Origin: Desulfococcus sp.
GTDB taxonomy: Bacteria; Desulfobacterota; Desulfobacteria; Desulfobacterales; Desulfosalsimonadaceae
Assembly: GCA_024641805.1 (NCBI GenBank)
Contig: JAHECJ010000150.1
Coordinates: forward strand, 1-6,108
Length of the DNA stretch: 6,108 nt
Reading direction: 5' to 3'
In this document: piece after piece, positions 1 to 5,557 of the stretch
Position numbering within the stretch: position 1 is the stretch's first letter
Layout of the letters: every line of letters begins with the position of its first letter
Notes under the pieces: model-generated
Told to the model about the DNA's origin: nothing
The model's input: the letters and a program-made list of their open reading frames with translations, nothing else
Database searches by the model: none
Made by a program: the position numbers and the translations under genes

Positions 1-39
1 CGTTATCGAAAATTTAAAAGGCTGACCGGTTTCCTGATC

Positions 40-70
40 CCTTCAACCTTATACCTTAAACCTTCAACCT
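40..70. repeat. Heptanucleotide tandem repeat (CCTTNAA-like, about 4.4 units)
   Basis: Four 7-base units, CCTTCAA, CCTTATA, CCTTAAA and CCTTCAA, run head to tail from 40 to 67, followed by a partial CCT. The 10-mer CCTTCAACCT therefore occurs twice, 21 bases apart (40-49 and 61-70). The repeat lies just past the porA stop codon. On the coding (minus) strand it reads as AGG-containing heptads in the spacer where porB would be expected to follow. The minus strand of 1-78 holds only short frames soon closed by stops, so no beta-subunit start lies inside the window. Function unknown; it could be a slippage-prone spacer or a dispersed intergenic repeat. Confidence 0.75.
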
Positions 71-78
71 GTCATTCA

Positions 79-1272
79 CTAAATCTTCAGTCCAATCCAC
101 TGCGGCACATCTCCGATGGTGTCCGGCTTTTTGCAGGAATTCCGCAGAGATTCCACCAGGTGGTCTGTCTTGATCTCCCGGCCGCCAAGGCCGAGGATGT
201 AGTTATGGATTGTCGGTTTATTCTTTGCGCAGTACAGGGCGGACTTGATATCCGCATACAGTGCGCCCTGATTCCCATAGCTAAGCGCCTTTTCAAAGAC
301 AATTATGCCCTTTCGTCCTGACAGAGCATCCCTGACCGCCTGGTCCGGGAACGGGCGGTAGAGCCTGAGGCCCATGACGCCCACCGGAGTTCCTTCTTTC
401 CGAAGAATATCCACGACATCCCTAAGATGGTACGAAAGAGACCCCAAACAAATGGCAACAAATTCCGCATCTTCACATTTGTATTCTTCAATATAGGGAT
501 TCCCGTTTCTTCCGAATACTTCCGCAAATTTTTTGTCAATGTCTGCCAGAACTTCTATGGCACTGCGCATATCCATATGGAGGTTATGGCGGATCTCCAT
601 ATAACCGGGGGCCATATTTCCGCGCACATCCGGGCGGATGTCCGGCAGGGTGACGGTGTTCAGGTTGGCGGGTTGGTTGGGATTTAAGGCATAGGCAGGT
701 TTAAATGGCAGCAGAAACCGGTCGACATCCGCCTGGGACGGAATTTCAAACGGCATGTAGGTATGGGACAGAATATATCCGTCATAACAAACCATGACCG
801 GAACACTGACGGTTTCCGCTAGATAAAACGCCTTGATCACTGTATCAATAATCTGCTGGTGGTCACAGCAGTATATTTGAATCCATCCGGTATCCCGCTG
901 GGAGATGGAATCCTGATGGTCGTTCCATACGGTCCATGGCGCCCCGATGCCCCGGTTGACCACGCACATCACGATGGGCAGTCGAGCGCCGGCCGCCCAG
1001 TGGAGCTGTTCATTCATATACAACAAGCCATTGGCGCTTGTCGCAGTAAACGCTCTGGAACCCGCGCTGGAAGCTGCAATACAGACGGCGAGGGCGCTGT
1101 GTTCACTTTCGACAGGGATATACTGGGCATCCATTACGCCGGCATCCACAAATTCAGAGAGTTTCTCGGTCAGGGGGGTCTGCGGCGTAATAGGATACGC
1201 GGCAACCACCTGGACTTTTGCCAGTTTGACGCCGTTTGCCGCAGCCACATTGCCGGATTCAATAATATGCAT
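79..1272 (-). CDS. porA: 2-oxoacid:ferredoxin oxidoreductase, alpha subunit (PorA/VorA-type)
   Basis: Alpha subunit of a CoA-acylating 2-oxoacid:ferredoxin oxidoreductase, a cytosolic thiamine-diphosphate enzyme that turns a 2-oxoacid (typically pyruvate) and CoA into acyl-CoA, CO2 and reduced ferredoxin. The 397 residues match the usual alpha length in four-subunit enzymes. Visible signatures are YPITPQTP at 26-33, the ESEHSA segment at 55-60 (the conserved Glu region near the cofactor), TATSANGL at 76-83 and WNDHQDS at 116-122, all in the N-terminal pyrimidine-binding domain. A transketolase-C-like domain follows in the second half. The start is ATG with an AGGAG (1283-1287) ten bases upstream, inside the end of porD; the two genes are four bases apart, so translational coupling is likely. 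The stop is TAG. Pyruvate and 2-oxoisovalerate enzymes are close relatives, so substrate is not settled. The TDP/cluster-binding beta subunit should lie left of the window. Confidence 0.93.
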   Translation of the reverse strand: MHIIESGNVAAANGVKLAKVQVVAAYPITPQTPLTEKLSEFVDAGVMDAQYIPVESEHSALAVCIAASSAGSRAFTATSANGLLYMNEQLHWAAGARLPIVMCVVNRGIGAPWTVWNDHQDSISQRDTGWIQIYCCDHQQIIDTVIKAFYLAETVSVPVMVCYDGYILSHTYMPFEIPSQADVDRFLLPFKPAYALNPNQPANLNTVTLPDIRPDVRGNMAPGYMEIRHNLHMDMRSAIEVLADIDKKFAEVFGRNGNPYIEEYKCEDAEFVAICLGSLSYHLRDVVDILRKEGTPVGVMGLRLYRPFPDQAVRDALSGRKGIIVFEKALSYGNQGALYADIKSALYCAKNKPTIHNYILGLGGREIKTDHLVESLRNSCKKPDTIGDVPQWIGLKI

Positions 1273-1276
1273 ACGA

Positions 1277-1582
1277 CTACTTCTCCTCTTTTATGAACAC
1301 GGTTTCCTCAACCATGGTTATTGCGTCGGCCGGGCATTCTTCAGCGCATATTTCACAACCCTTGCAATACTCATAATCAATCGTCGGCGGAACAGTTCGG
1401 GTAATGACGCTGTCCGGACAGAAAAGCCAGCAAGTGAAACAGGCCGGTTTGTTTCTTTTTGCCGGGATGCATTTATCCAAATCAATCACCGGTCGCTTGA
1501 CCCGCCAGGAACCGGTCCTGCCGCCATCTCCCGGGCCGGGTTCACTATGGGATTTTCGGCAACCGAATTTATCCTTTTTCAT
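1277..1582 (-). CDS. porD: 2-oxoacid:ferredoxin oxidoreductase, delta subunit (2x[4Fe-4S] ferredoxin-like)
   Basis: Ferredoxin-like delta subunit that passes electrons from the catalytic core of the 2-oxoacid oxidoreductase to external ferredoxin. It has 101 residues. The N-terminal 25 residues are Gly/Pro-rich and lead into the family-typical GSWRVKRPVID (24-34). The second cluster site is canonical: C73-xx-C76-xx-C79-xxx-C83-Pro. The first is unusual: C38, then nine residues, then C48-xx-C51-xxx-C55-Pro, so the gap between the first two cysteines is widened from the common two residues to nine, the insert being rich in Lys/Arg/Pro. The ATG sits directly against the porC TAG with no gap, and a GGAGG (1590-1594) lies seven bases upstream within porC. 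The C-terminus ends in a short acidic/basic tail. Identification is firm; whether cluster 1 is bound normally is inferred. Confidence 0.92.
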   Translation of the reverse strand: MKKDKFGCRKSHSEPGPGDGGRTGSWRVKRPVIDLDKCIPAKRNKPACFTCWLFCPDSVITRTVPPTIDYEYCKGCEICAEECPADAITMVEETVFIKEEK

Positions 1583-2146
1583 CTATAGGCCTCCAACAAT
1601 CGTATTATTAAAGGTAATCCTGGCTGCCTCGGAATTTCTCCGGGGGTGTTTCCCTTTAAACTCATCCTCAATGGCACGGGTCAGCGTATCCAGGTCGATC
1701 AAACCGCTGGCCTTGGCAAATGCACCTATAATGCCGGTATTTACGACGCCCGGGGGGAGTCCTGATTCTCCGGCAATGCTCGTGACGTCTGCGGTCGCGA
1801 CTTGCAACCCATTAAAATTAAACTCCCTCGGGGACTTCGGGGAATTGATAATAATCAACCCGCCGGGCTTCATGCCGTTCGCCACATCCACCTCCTCCAC
1901 AATCAGGTGGTCCAGCACGACTACCATGTCCGGTTCCGTGATGGGAGACAGATCATAAATTTTCTGTTTTGCGATTTTAAGAGAGGTTAAAACCGGTGCG
2001 CCCCTCCTTTCCGTGCCAAAGGTGGGCGCCATTACAACGCCGCCGTAACCGGAAACAAAAGCTGCGTTTGCAACAATCTTTGCCGCGGTGATCGCGCCCT
2101 GGCCGCCCCGGCCATGCCATCTTATTTCAATAATGTCTTTGTTCAT
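1583..2146 (-). CDS. porC: 2-oxoacid:ferredoxin oxidoreductase, gamma subunit
   Basis: Gamma subunit of the same cytosolic oxidoreductase; in single-chain enzymes this fold corresponds to the domain linked to CoA handling. With the start used here it has 187 residues. Signatures are RWHGRGGQGA (9-18), the Thr-Glu-Arg-Arg-Gly-Ala-Pro-Val loop (45-52), a DHLIVEEVDVANGMKPGG stretch in the middle and NTGIIGAFAKASGL (136-149). An upstream in-frame ATG at 2176 would add ten residues (MDDQIKSDEI). I prefer 2146 because family members begin only a few residues before the EIRWHGRGGQG segment, and because a weak GTGA Shine-Dalgarno remnant lies seven bases before this ATG while 2176 has none. It is the first gene of the porC-porD-porA operon and abuts porD directly. 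Confidence 0.92.
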   Translation of the reverse strand: MNKDIIEIRWHGRGGQGAITAAKIVANAAFVSGYGGVVMAPTFGTERRGAPVLTSLKIAKQKIYDLSPITEPDMVVVLDHLIVEEVDVANGMKPGGLIIINSPKSPREFNFNGLQVATADVTSIAGESGLPPGVVNTGIIGAFAKASGLIDLDTLTRAIEDEFKGKHPRRNSEAARITFNNTIVGGL

Positions 2147-2328
2147 GATTTCGTCACTTTTTATCTGATCGTCCATTCGAAATATAATATAAAATTAGAA
2201 TCATCCATTGGGTATTTGCGATATGCCCGGGGTGAAAAAACTGATTCCAGCATCAACACCCATTTCTTACCATGCCTCAATTATATCCTGTTATTGCAGT
2301 ACGGTAGCCTTGATACGCATAACCGAAC

Positions 2329-2354
2329 ATTATGTATAAATAAGAGTTTGTCAA
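2329..2354 (-). promoter_or_regulatory. Candidate por operon promoter
   Basis: On the minus strand a perfect TTGACA (2349-2354) is followed after 14 bases by CATAAT (2329-2334), which matches TATAAT at five of six positions. The spacing is shorter than the ideal 17, which lowers confidence. Transcription from here would give a leader of roughly 175 bases before porC. No better sigma-70-like pair was found nearer the gene, although the stretch 2181-2195 is AT-rich enough to supply a -10. Confidence 0.3.
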
Positions 2355-2444
2355 CCCTTTTGACGGATCAGCGAAAGAGGCTCCGGCAGCGAAATTGAGA
2401 CATAAAATGGATGGGAAGATGGAACTTTCCAATTACACTGGATA

Positions 2445-2466
2445 AAATTAACGTTAAAGTTAATTT
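2445..2466. promoter_or_regulatory. Perfect 8+8 palindrome, operator-like
   Basis: AAATTAAC (2445-2452), six bases (GTTAAA), then GTTAATTT (2459-2466). A second palindrome, TTAACGTTAA (2448-2457), overlaps it, so the half-site GTTAA/TTAAC appears three times in 22 bases. It lies just upstream of a promoter-like TTGATC at 2470, the place where a dimeric regulator or activator site would be expected. The cognate regulator is unknown. Confidence 0.45.
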
Positions 2467-2469
2467 CTC

Positions 2470-2498
2470 TTGATCAAGCCCGGTTAAATGATTAGAAA
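2470..2498 (+). promoter_or_regulatory. Candidate distal promoter of the ilvE leader
   Basis: TTGATC (2470-2475, four of six matches to TTGACA) and TAGAAA (2493-2498, four of six to TATAAT) are separated by 17 bases. A transcript starting near 2505 would carry the leader ORF and the hairpin described below before ilvE. A TATAAT exists closer to the gene (2642-2647) but lacks a recognisable -35; it could give a second, leaderless start. Confidence 0.35.
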
Positions 2499-2553
2499 AA
2501 AATATTGGCGGAATAAATTTTCGTTTTCAACAACAGGAGACTGAAGGAGGAAT

Positions 2554-2646
2554 TTGTACGCCTTGATTTTTAATATAAATTGTGATGGGATACCTATTTA
2601 TTTTTTAACGCAAAATGTGGTATCCCTTTTTAACTCAGACTTATAA
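2554..2646 (+). CDS. Possible 30-codon leader peptide upstream of ilvE
   Basis: A very strong Shine-Dalgarno, AAGGAGG (2544-2550), is followed three bases later by a TTG that opens a frame of 30 codons ending in TAA at 2644-2646. A second in-frame TTG at 2563 gives a spacing of 12. About a third of the residues are Ile, Leu or Val (for example I-P-I-Y-F-L-T-Q-N-V-V-S-L-F), which would suit a branched-chain amino-acid sensing leader, although AT-rich DNA also favours these codons. The frame runs straight through the hairpin at 2587-2626, so a translating ribosome would keep it from folding. The start codon is poor and the spacing is not ideal; chance is a real possibility. Confidence 0.3.
   Translation: MYALIFNINCDGIPIYFLTQNVVSLFNSDL
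2587..2631 (+). terminator. Terminator-like hairpin in the ilvE leader (possible attenuator)
   Basis: GGGATACC (2587-2594) pairs perfectly with GGTATCCC (2619-2626) across a 24-base loop, and TTTTT (2627-2631) follows at once. Within the loop ATTTT (2600-2604) can pair with AAAAT (2612-2616), extending the stem. It sits about 45 bases before the ilvE start codon and 100 or more bases after the candidate distal promoter, the geometry of an attenuator. It could instead be a protein-binding inverted repeat over the -35 region of a proximal promoter. Confidence 0.45.
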
Positions 2647-2676
2647 TATATAAACGAAAAATTTACGGAGAGAACT

Positions 2677-3741
2677 ATGGAATTGACAATACGCAAGGCC
2701 GGGACGCTGAAGCCGCTGCCGGATGATTCTGACCTGACATTCGGGACTATATTTTCGGATCATATGTTTAACATGGATTATGATCTTAAAAACGGATGGC
2801 ATAATCCGAGAGTCGAACCGTATCAGCCTATCGTGATGGATCCGTCGACCATGGTGCTTCACTACGGCCAGTCAATTTTCGAAGGCTTAAAAGCGTTCAA
2901 GACCCCTACCGGAAGTGTTCAGGTGTTCCGACCCGAGGAGAATTTCAAGCGGTTCAACCGGTCCGCCCATAAACTGTGCATACCGCCCCTGGATGAAGCG
3001 TTTGCGCTAAAAGCCATGATGGAACTGCTGAAGGTTGATCAGCGCTGGGTGCCTTCAACACCCGGCACGTCGTTATATATCCGTCCGACCATTATTGCCA
3101 TGGATCCATTTGTCGGGGTGCGCGCGTCCCATACGTACCGGTTTTTTATCATCATGTCGCCGGTGGGCGCTTACTATAAAGAAGGATTTAATCCCGTAAA
3201 GATTTGGGTTACGGATAAATATGTCCGAGCGGTTCGCGGCGGCATGGGGGAGGTGAAGACAGCAGGCAACTATGCGGCCAGCCTTTTTGCCGGCGAAGAA
3301 GCCCATCGCATCGGGTACACCCAGGTGCTGTGGCTCGACGGTGTTGAACTCAAATATATCGAAGAGGTGGGGTCCATGAATATCTTTTTCGTTATTGATG
3401 ATGAGATCATCACTCCGGCATTAAGCGGCAGTATTTTGTCCGGCATCACCCGGGACTCGGTCAAGCAGCTGGCCGCCAAGTGGGGATCACCGGTCACTGA
3501 ACGGCGTATCAGCATTGATGAACTCGTTGCCGCCCATGAGGCCGGAAAACTCCAGGAGATGTTCGGGTCTGGCACAGCGGCCGTCATTTCTCCGGTGGGG
3601 GCAATGAAGTACAAGGACAAGATCATGAACATTGGTGACGGCAAGGTGGGCAAATGGTCCCAGAAATTTTTTAAGGCCATTACCGACATCCAGTATGGCA
3701 TCACGGAAGATACCGAAGGATGGATTTTGCCGTTGGAGTGA
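2677..3741 (+). CDS. ilvE: Branched-chain amino acid aminotransferase (fold-type IV PLP enzyme)
   Basis: Cytosolic pyridoxal-phosphate enzyme exchanging the amino group between Val, Leu or Ile and 2-oxoglutarate; last step of branched-chain synthesis and first step of breakdown. The 354 residues match the longer BCAT subgroup that includes the eukaryotic enzymes. Visible landmarks are GTIFSDHMF near the N-terminus, HYGQSIFEGLKAF (62-74), LYIRPT (133-138), the PLP lysine K194 in GGMGEVKTAGNYA, QVLWLDG, E230 in EEVGSMNIFF (PLP ring contact), SGSILSGITRDSV, and GTAAVISPVG (299-308). The start ATG has GGAG (2667-2670) six bases upstream, and the N-terminus aligns with family expectation. It is transcribed alone, diverging from the por operon and converging with the AEC gene. 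Nothing is missing from the active site. A D-amino-acid or ADC-lyase relative is unlikely given the EVGSMN motif. Confidence 0.95.
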   Translation: MELTIRKAGTLKPLPDDSDLTFGTIFSDHMFNMDYDLKNGWHNPRVEPYQPIVMDPSTMVLHYGQSIFEGLKAFKTPTGSVQVFRPEENFKRFNRSAHKLCIPPLDEAFALKAMMELLKVDQRWVPSTPGTSLYIRPTIIAMDPFVGVRASHTYRFFIIMSPVGAYYKEGFNPVKIWVTDKYVRAVRGGMGEVKTAGNYAASLFAGEEAHRIGYTQVLWLDGVELKYIEEVGSMNIFFVIDDEIITPALSGSILSGITRDSVKQLAAKWGSPVTERRISIDELVAAHEAGKLQEMFGSGTAAVISPVGAMKYKDKIMNIGDGKVGKWSQKFFKAITDIQYGITEDTEGWILPLE

Positions 3742-3750
3742 TCATTTAAG

Positions 3751-3772
3751 AAAAATCCGGTTCACAACCGGA
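3751..3772 (-). terminator. Rho-independent terminator for the AEC permease
   Basis: TCCGGTT (3756-3762), loop CAC, AACCGGA (3766-3772) form a perfect 7-bp stem. Read on the minus strand the stem is followed by TTTTTCTT (3748-3755 complement), the classic terminator form for the gene ending at 3822. On the plus strand no T run follows, so it acts chiefly on minus-strand transcripts. Confidence 0.7.
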
Positions 3773-3791
3773 GTAAGAATTGATTATAAAG

Positions 3792-3823
3792 AAAAGGCCG
3801 CCTGTTTCAGGAGGCCTTTTTTT
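3792..3823. terminator. Terminator at the ilvE / AEC convergent junction
   Basis: AAAAGGCC (3792-3799) pairs with GGCCTTTT (3813-3820); inside, CCTG (3801-3804) pairs with CAGG (3808-3811) around a TTT loop, with a single G/A mismatch between the two helices. Seven T residues (3817-3823) follow on the plus strand, making a strong terminator for ilvE. On the minus strand the flanking A tract gives a shorter T run, so it may work both ways. The AEC stop codon (3822-3824) overlaps its end. Confidence 0.85.
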
Positions 3824-4766
3824 ACTGGAACAAAAGTTGTCTGCCAAAAAACAGCAGCGGAAACACCAGAAAAATAAACAGGAGGGAGTTGACCACAAAC
3901 AGGCCGGAGGCTAAGCGTGCGTTCAAGTCGAAAATTATGGCAGTAATCACCGAATAGATGGCAGCCGGCATAAACGACTGCAGCTTGATGACCATGTCAA
4001 TTTCCGGGCTGATGGGCGCCAGTCGCAGTAATAGAAATGCAGCGGCCGGCAGTATGAGAAATTTCTGGACGGCAAGATAGAGATGCTCTTTTTTAAAAAG
4101 GCTGAGATCATCCATTTTAAAATTGATCCCGAGCGTAAAATAATAAAGTGCAATGGACAGGATCAGCAGAATATCTACAGGAAAATAAACATCCGGCCGG
4201 TTGATGCCGGACAGCCGGACCATGACCGCTGTGAGCGCGGCATACAGGGGCATGTTCCGAAGGGAAAACAGCATATCTCTGACAAAAGTCCATTGAAAGG
4301 CCTGATTTTTGCTTTTTGCACCGGCATAGGGAAAAATAAACAGAAACGTGAAGGGGATGAAATAAGTCAGGAATATTGCGGACAGGGCGAGACCCGTTTC
4401 CCCGGCAATCAGGTAACAGAGAAATCCCCCCATGGTGAAGCCATGGTTGGCCAGGGAAGAACTGATGATGATGGTTTCGGCGTCATTTCCGGGGAATGGG
4501 ATGCAGTGCGCCGCCAGTTTTCCGATGATAAATCCCGATATCACCAGGCAGAGACCGGCGACGGGCAGATAAATCATTTCGGTATGCAATGTCAGTCCCC
4601 AGATGCTCCATAAAACCACCGGCGGCTCCAAAAGGGTCAGGTTGAGGGTGATCAGTGATTTGGAAGTCTGTTCCGGCCGGGGCAGGCGGTTCCGGAAGAA
4701 AAATCCCGCCAGAAACGGCAGAATAATAACCAGTTGAAAAATAGCGAATTTGAGTTCTGTGGGCAC
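3822..4766 (-). CDS. AEC-family permease (auxin efflux carrier type)
   Basis: Inner-membrane secondary transporter of the AEC family; bacterial members often export or exchange small organic anions such as malate, but the substrate here is unknown. The 314 residues form about ten hydrophobic segments in two halves of about five, roughly at 7-25, 38-58, 64-86, 98-120, 124-147, 167-186, 196-213, 225-244, 258-275 and 285-308. Family-like features are the N-terminal FFFRNRLP turn after helix 1, the SSLANHGFTMGGF segment (102-115) in the broken fourth helix, and the C-terminal LQSFMPAAIYSV segment, the usual mirrored broken helix. The first usable start after an in-frame stop is GTG (4764-4766), which has no clear Shine-Dalgarno, so the start is uncertain. 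The stop overlaps the junction terminator. A weak promoter-like TATACT (4849-4854, minus) lies upstream. No fusion or truncation is visible. Confidence 0.85.
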   Translation of the reverse strand: MPTELKFAIFQLVIILPFLAGFFFRNRLPRPEQTSKSLITLNLTLLEPPVVLWSIWGLTLHTEMIYLPVAGLCLVISGFIIGKLAAHCIPFPGNDAETIIISSSLANHGFTMGGFLCYLIAGETGLALSAIFLTYFIPFTFLFIFPYAGAKSKNQAFQWTFVRDMLFSLRNMPLYAALTAVMVRLSGINRPDVYFPVDILLILSIALYYFTLGINFKMDDLSLFKKEHLYLAVQKFLILPAAAFLLLRLAPISPEIDMVIKLQSFMPAAIYSVITAIIFDLNARLASGLFVVNSLLFIFLVFPLLFFGRQLLFQ

Positions 4767-4781
4767 GATAGATTTATTTCT

Positions 4782-4811
4782 GGATTTTGAAAATCCGGCT
4801 TTTCAGGCCGG
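4782..4811. repeat. Two overlapping inverted repeats upstream of the AEC gene
   Basis: GGATTTT (4782-4788), a single G, and AAAATCC (4790-4796) form a perfect 15-base palindrome. Overlapping it, CCGGC (4795-4799) and GCCGG (4807-4811) form a stem with a 7-base loop. The two cannot form together as RNA hairpins. The second, read on the minus strand, is followed by ATTTTC, so it could be a weak terminator for the upstream CMD gene. The first lies between that and the GTG start, as an operator would. Confidence 0.5.
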
Positions 4812-4913
4812 GTCAGAGAGTCATTGAGTTTTAATTGATTTTTTATGGAGTATAATGGTCTGTTATGATCCGCAACACATCCCGCATCCCTTCATTCGAG
4901 TGAGCATGTCCAC

Positions 4914-5306
4914 TCAGGTTGACTGCCCGGCATCATCACGTTCCGTAAAGACATCCCTGGCAGCGGAGATCCCATTTAATGCAGCGGGAAAACCTGCATA
5001 AACCGCCATCTGGATCATAATCTCGACGATTTCCTGTCTCGTGCAGCCGACATTCAGCGCATTATGAATATGACCCTTGAGCTGCGGAGCAGCGTTGCCG
5101 AGCGCCGCCAATGCAGATACGGTGACAATTTCCCGTTCCTTTAGAGAGAGAACGCCGCGTGAATATATGTCTCCAAAAGGAAACTCGATGGTAAAGCGCG
5201 CTAGATCCGGGGCGATATCCTTGAGCGATTCGACCAGGCGCTCACCGGCATGAGGATCTATTTCTTTCAGCGTTTCCCAGCCCTGTTTATAACGATCCGT
5301 TTCCAT
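4914..5306 (-). CDS. Carboxymuconolactone decarboxylase (CMD) family protein, PcaC-like
   Basis: Small all-helical cytosolic protein of the CMD/AhpD superfamily, 130 residues, the typical single-domain length. The core pattern is visible: FPFGDIYSRGVLSLKEREIVTVSALAALG (42-70), then QLKGHIHNALNVGCTRQEIVEIMIQMAVYAGFPAALNG (75-112). The HIH pair (H79, H81) and Y103-AGFP match the PcaC-like branch; the CxxC pair of AhpD-type peroxidase reductases is absent, and the only cysteine is C88. True 4-carboxymuconolactone decarboxylase activity is doubtful, since no aromatic (protocatechuate) pathway gene is nearby, so only the family is claimed. The ATG has AGGAG (5313-5317) six bases upstream. It lies 147 bases upstream of the AEC gene on the same strand and could share its transcript. 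Confidence 0.88.
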   Translation of the reverse strand: METDRYKQGWETLKEIDPHAGERLVESLKDIAPDLARFTIEFPFGDIYSRGVLSLKEREIVTVSALAALGNAAPQLKGHIHNALNVGCTRQEIVEIMIQMAVYAGFPAALNGISAARDVFTERDDAGQST

Positions 5307-5432
5307 TTCTCTCTCCTGATATTTTGATTATGTGGAATTTCATTGTTCCGCCCGGCCATGATCAAGACAATGTCACTTATATGCTACAAACTGTGATTGG
5401 ATTCGTAAATAGATTTGTTAAATTACACAAAC

Positions 5433-5492
5433 TGAGGCCAGGCATCATGTTTAAACAACGGTTATGTTGTAAAGCATGACACTCTGGCCTCA
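5433..5492. repeat. 60-base three-tier hairpin element
   Basis: TGAGGCCAG (5433-5441) pairs perfectly with CTGGCCTCA (5484-5492). After a small internal loop, TCATGTTT (5445-5452) pairs with AAGCATGA (5472-5479) over eight positions with one G-T pair. After another small loop, ACAAC (5455-5459) pairs with GTTGT (5466-5470) around GGTTAT. About 22 pairs in 60 bases is far more than chance would give. Neither side carries a clean T run, so a simple terminator is less likely than a structured RNA end, a small regulatory RNA, or a dispersed palindromic repeat. It lies 65 bases beyond the hsp20 stop codon and 126 before the CMD start. Confidence 0.7.
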
Positions 5493-5517
5493 TGGGTTTC
5501 ATATTTTATTATTTGTA

Positions 5518-5551
5518 GAATAATATTTTGATAATATTTATAATATTATTC
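5518..5551. repeat. AT-rich 10+10 inverted repeat at the hsp20 3' end
   Basis: GAATAATATT (5518-5527) is perfectly complementary to AATATTATTC (5542-5551) across 14 bases. It begins six bases after the hsp20 stop codon (read on the minus strand). It lacks the GC-rich stem and T tract of a normal terminator; it may mark an mRNA 3' end or be a bendable AT element. Confidence 0.5.
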
Positions 5552-5557
5552 GTTTGG

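Larger units (their letters stand above)
2147..2676. other. Divergent intergenic region between porC and ilvE
   Basis: About 530 bases with no convincing protein gene other than the small leader ORF described separately. The left part (to about 2400) is moderately AT-rich and should contain the por promoter. The right part holds, in order toward ilvE, an 8+8 palindrome, a promoter-like pair, a strong Shine-Dalgarno with a 30-codon ORF, and a hairpin followed by a T run. A 94-residue frame on the plus strand (2114-2398) overlaps porC and looks like chance. A 5+5 inverted repeat (GTCAA, five bases, TTGAC) lies at 2350-2364. Confidence 0.6.
5307..5557. other. Intergenic region between the CMD and hsp20 genes
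   Basis: This 251-base gap should hold the CMD promoter and the hsp20 3' end. I found no convincing -35/-10 pair for CMD; TATAAG occurs on the minus strand near 5380 without a good partner. The left half is dominated by the 60-base hairpin at 5433-5492 and the right by an AT-rich 10+10 inverted repeat next to the hsp20 stop, both listed separately. No ORF with a ribosome binding site is visible. Confidence 0.5.

Noticed and set aside
2147..2176. Upstream ATG at 2176 as the porC start
   Set aside because: It has no Shine-Dalgarno and adds a ten-residue extension not expected in the family. It cannot be fully excluded.
2114..2398. 94-residue plus-strand frame opposite the porC start
   Set aside because: It overlaps the start of porC on the other strand, has no ribosome binding site and its translation resembles no protein family.
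4914..5306. CMD protein as an AhpD-type alkyl hydroperoxide partner
   Set aside because: The CxxC pair needed for that activity is missing; only one cysteine (C88) is present.
5433..5492. Hairpin as an insertion-sequence remnant
   Set aside because: No transposase fragment or flanking target duplication is visible; the structure is fully accounted for as a simple hairpin.
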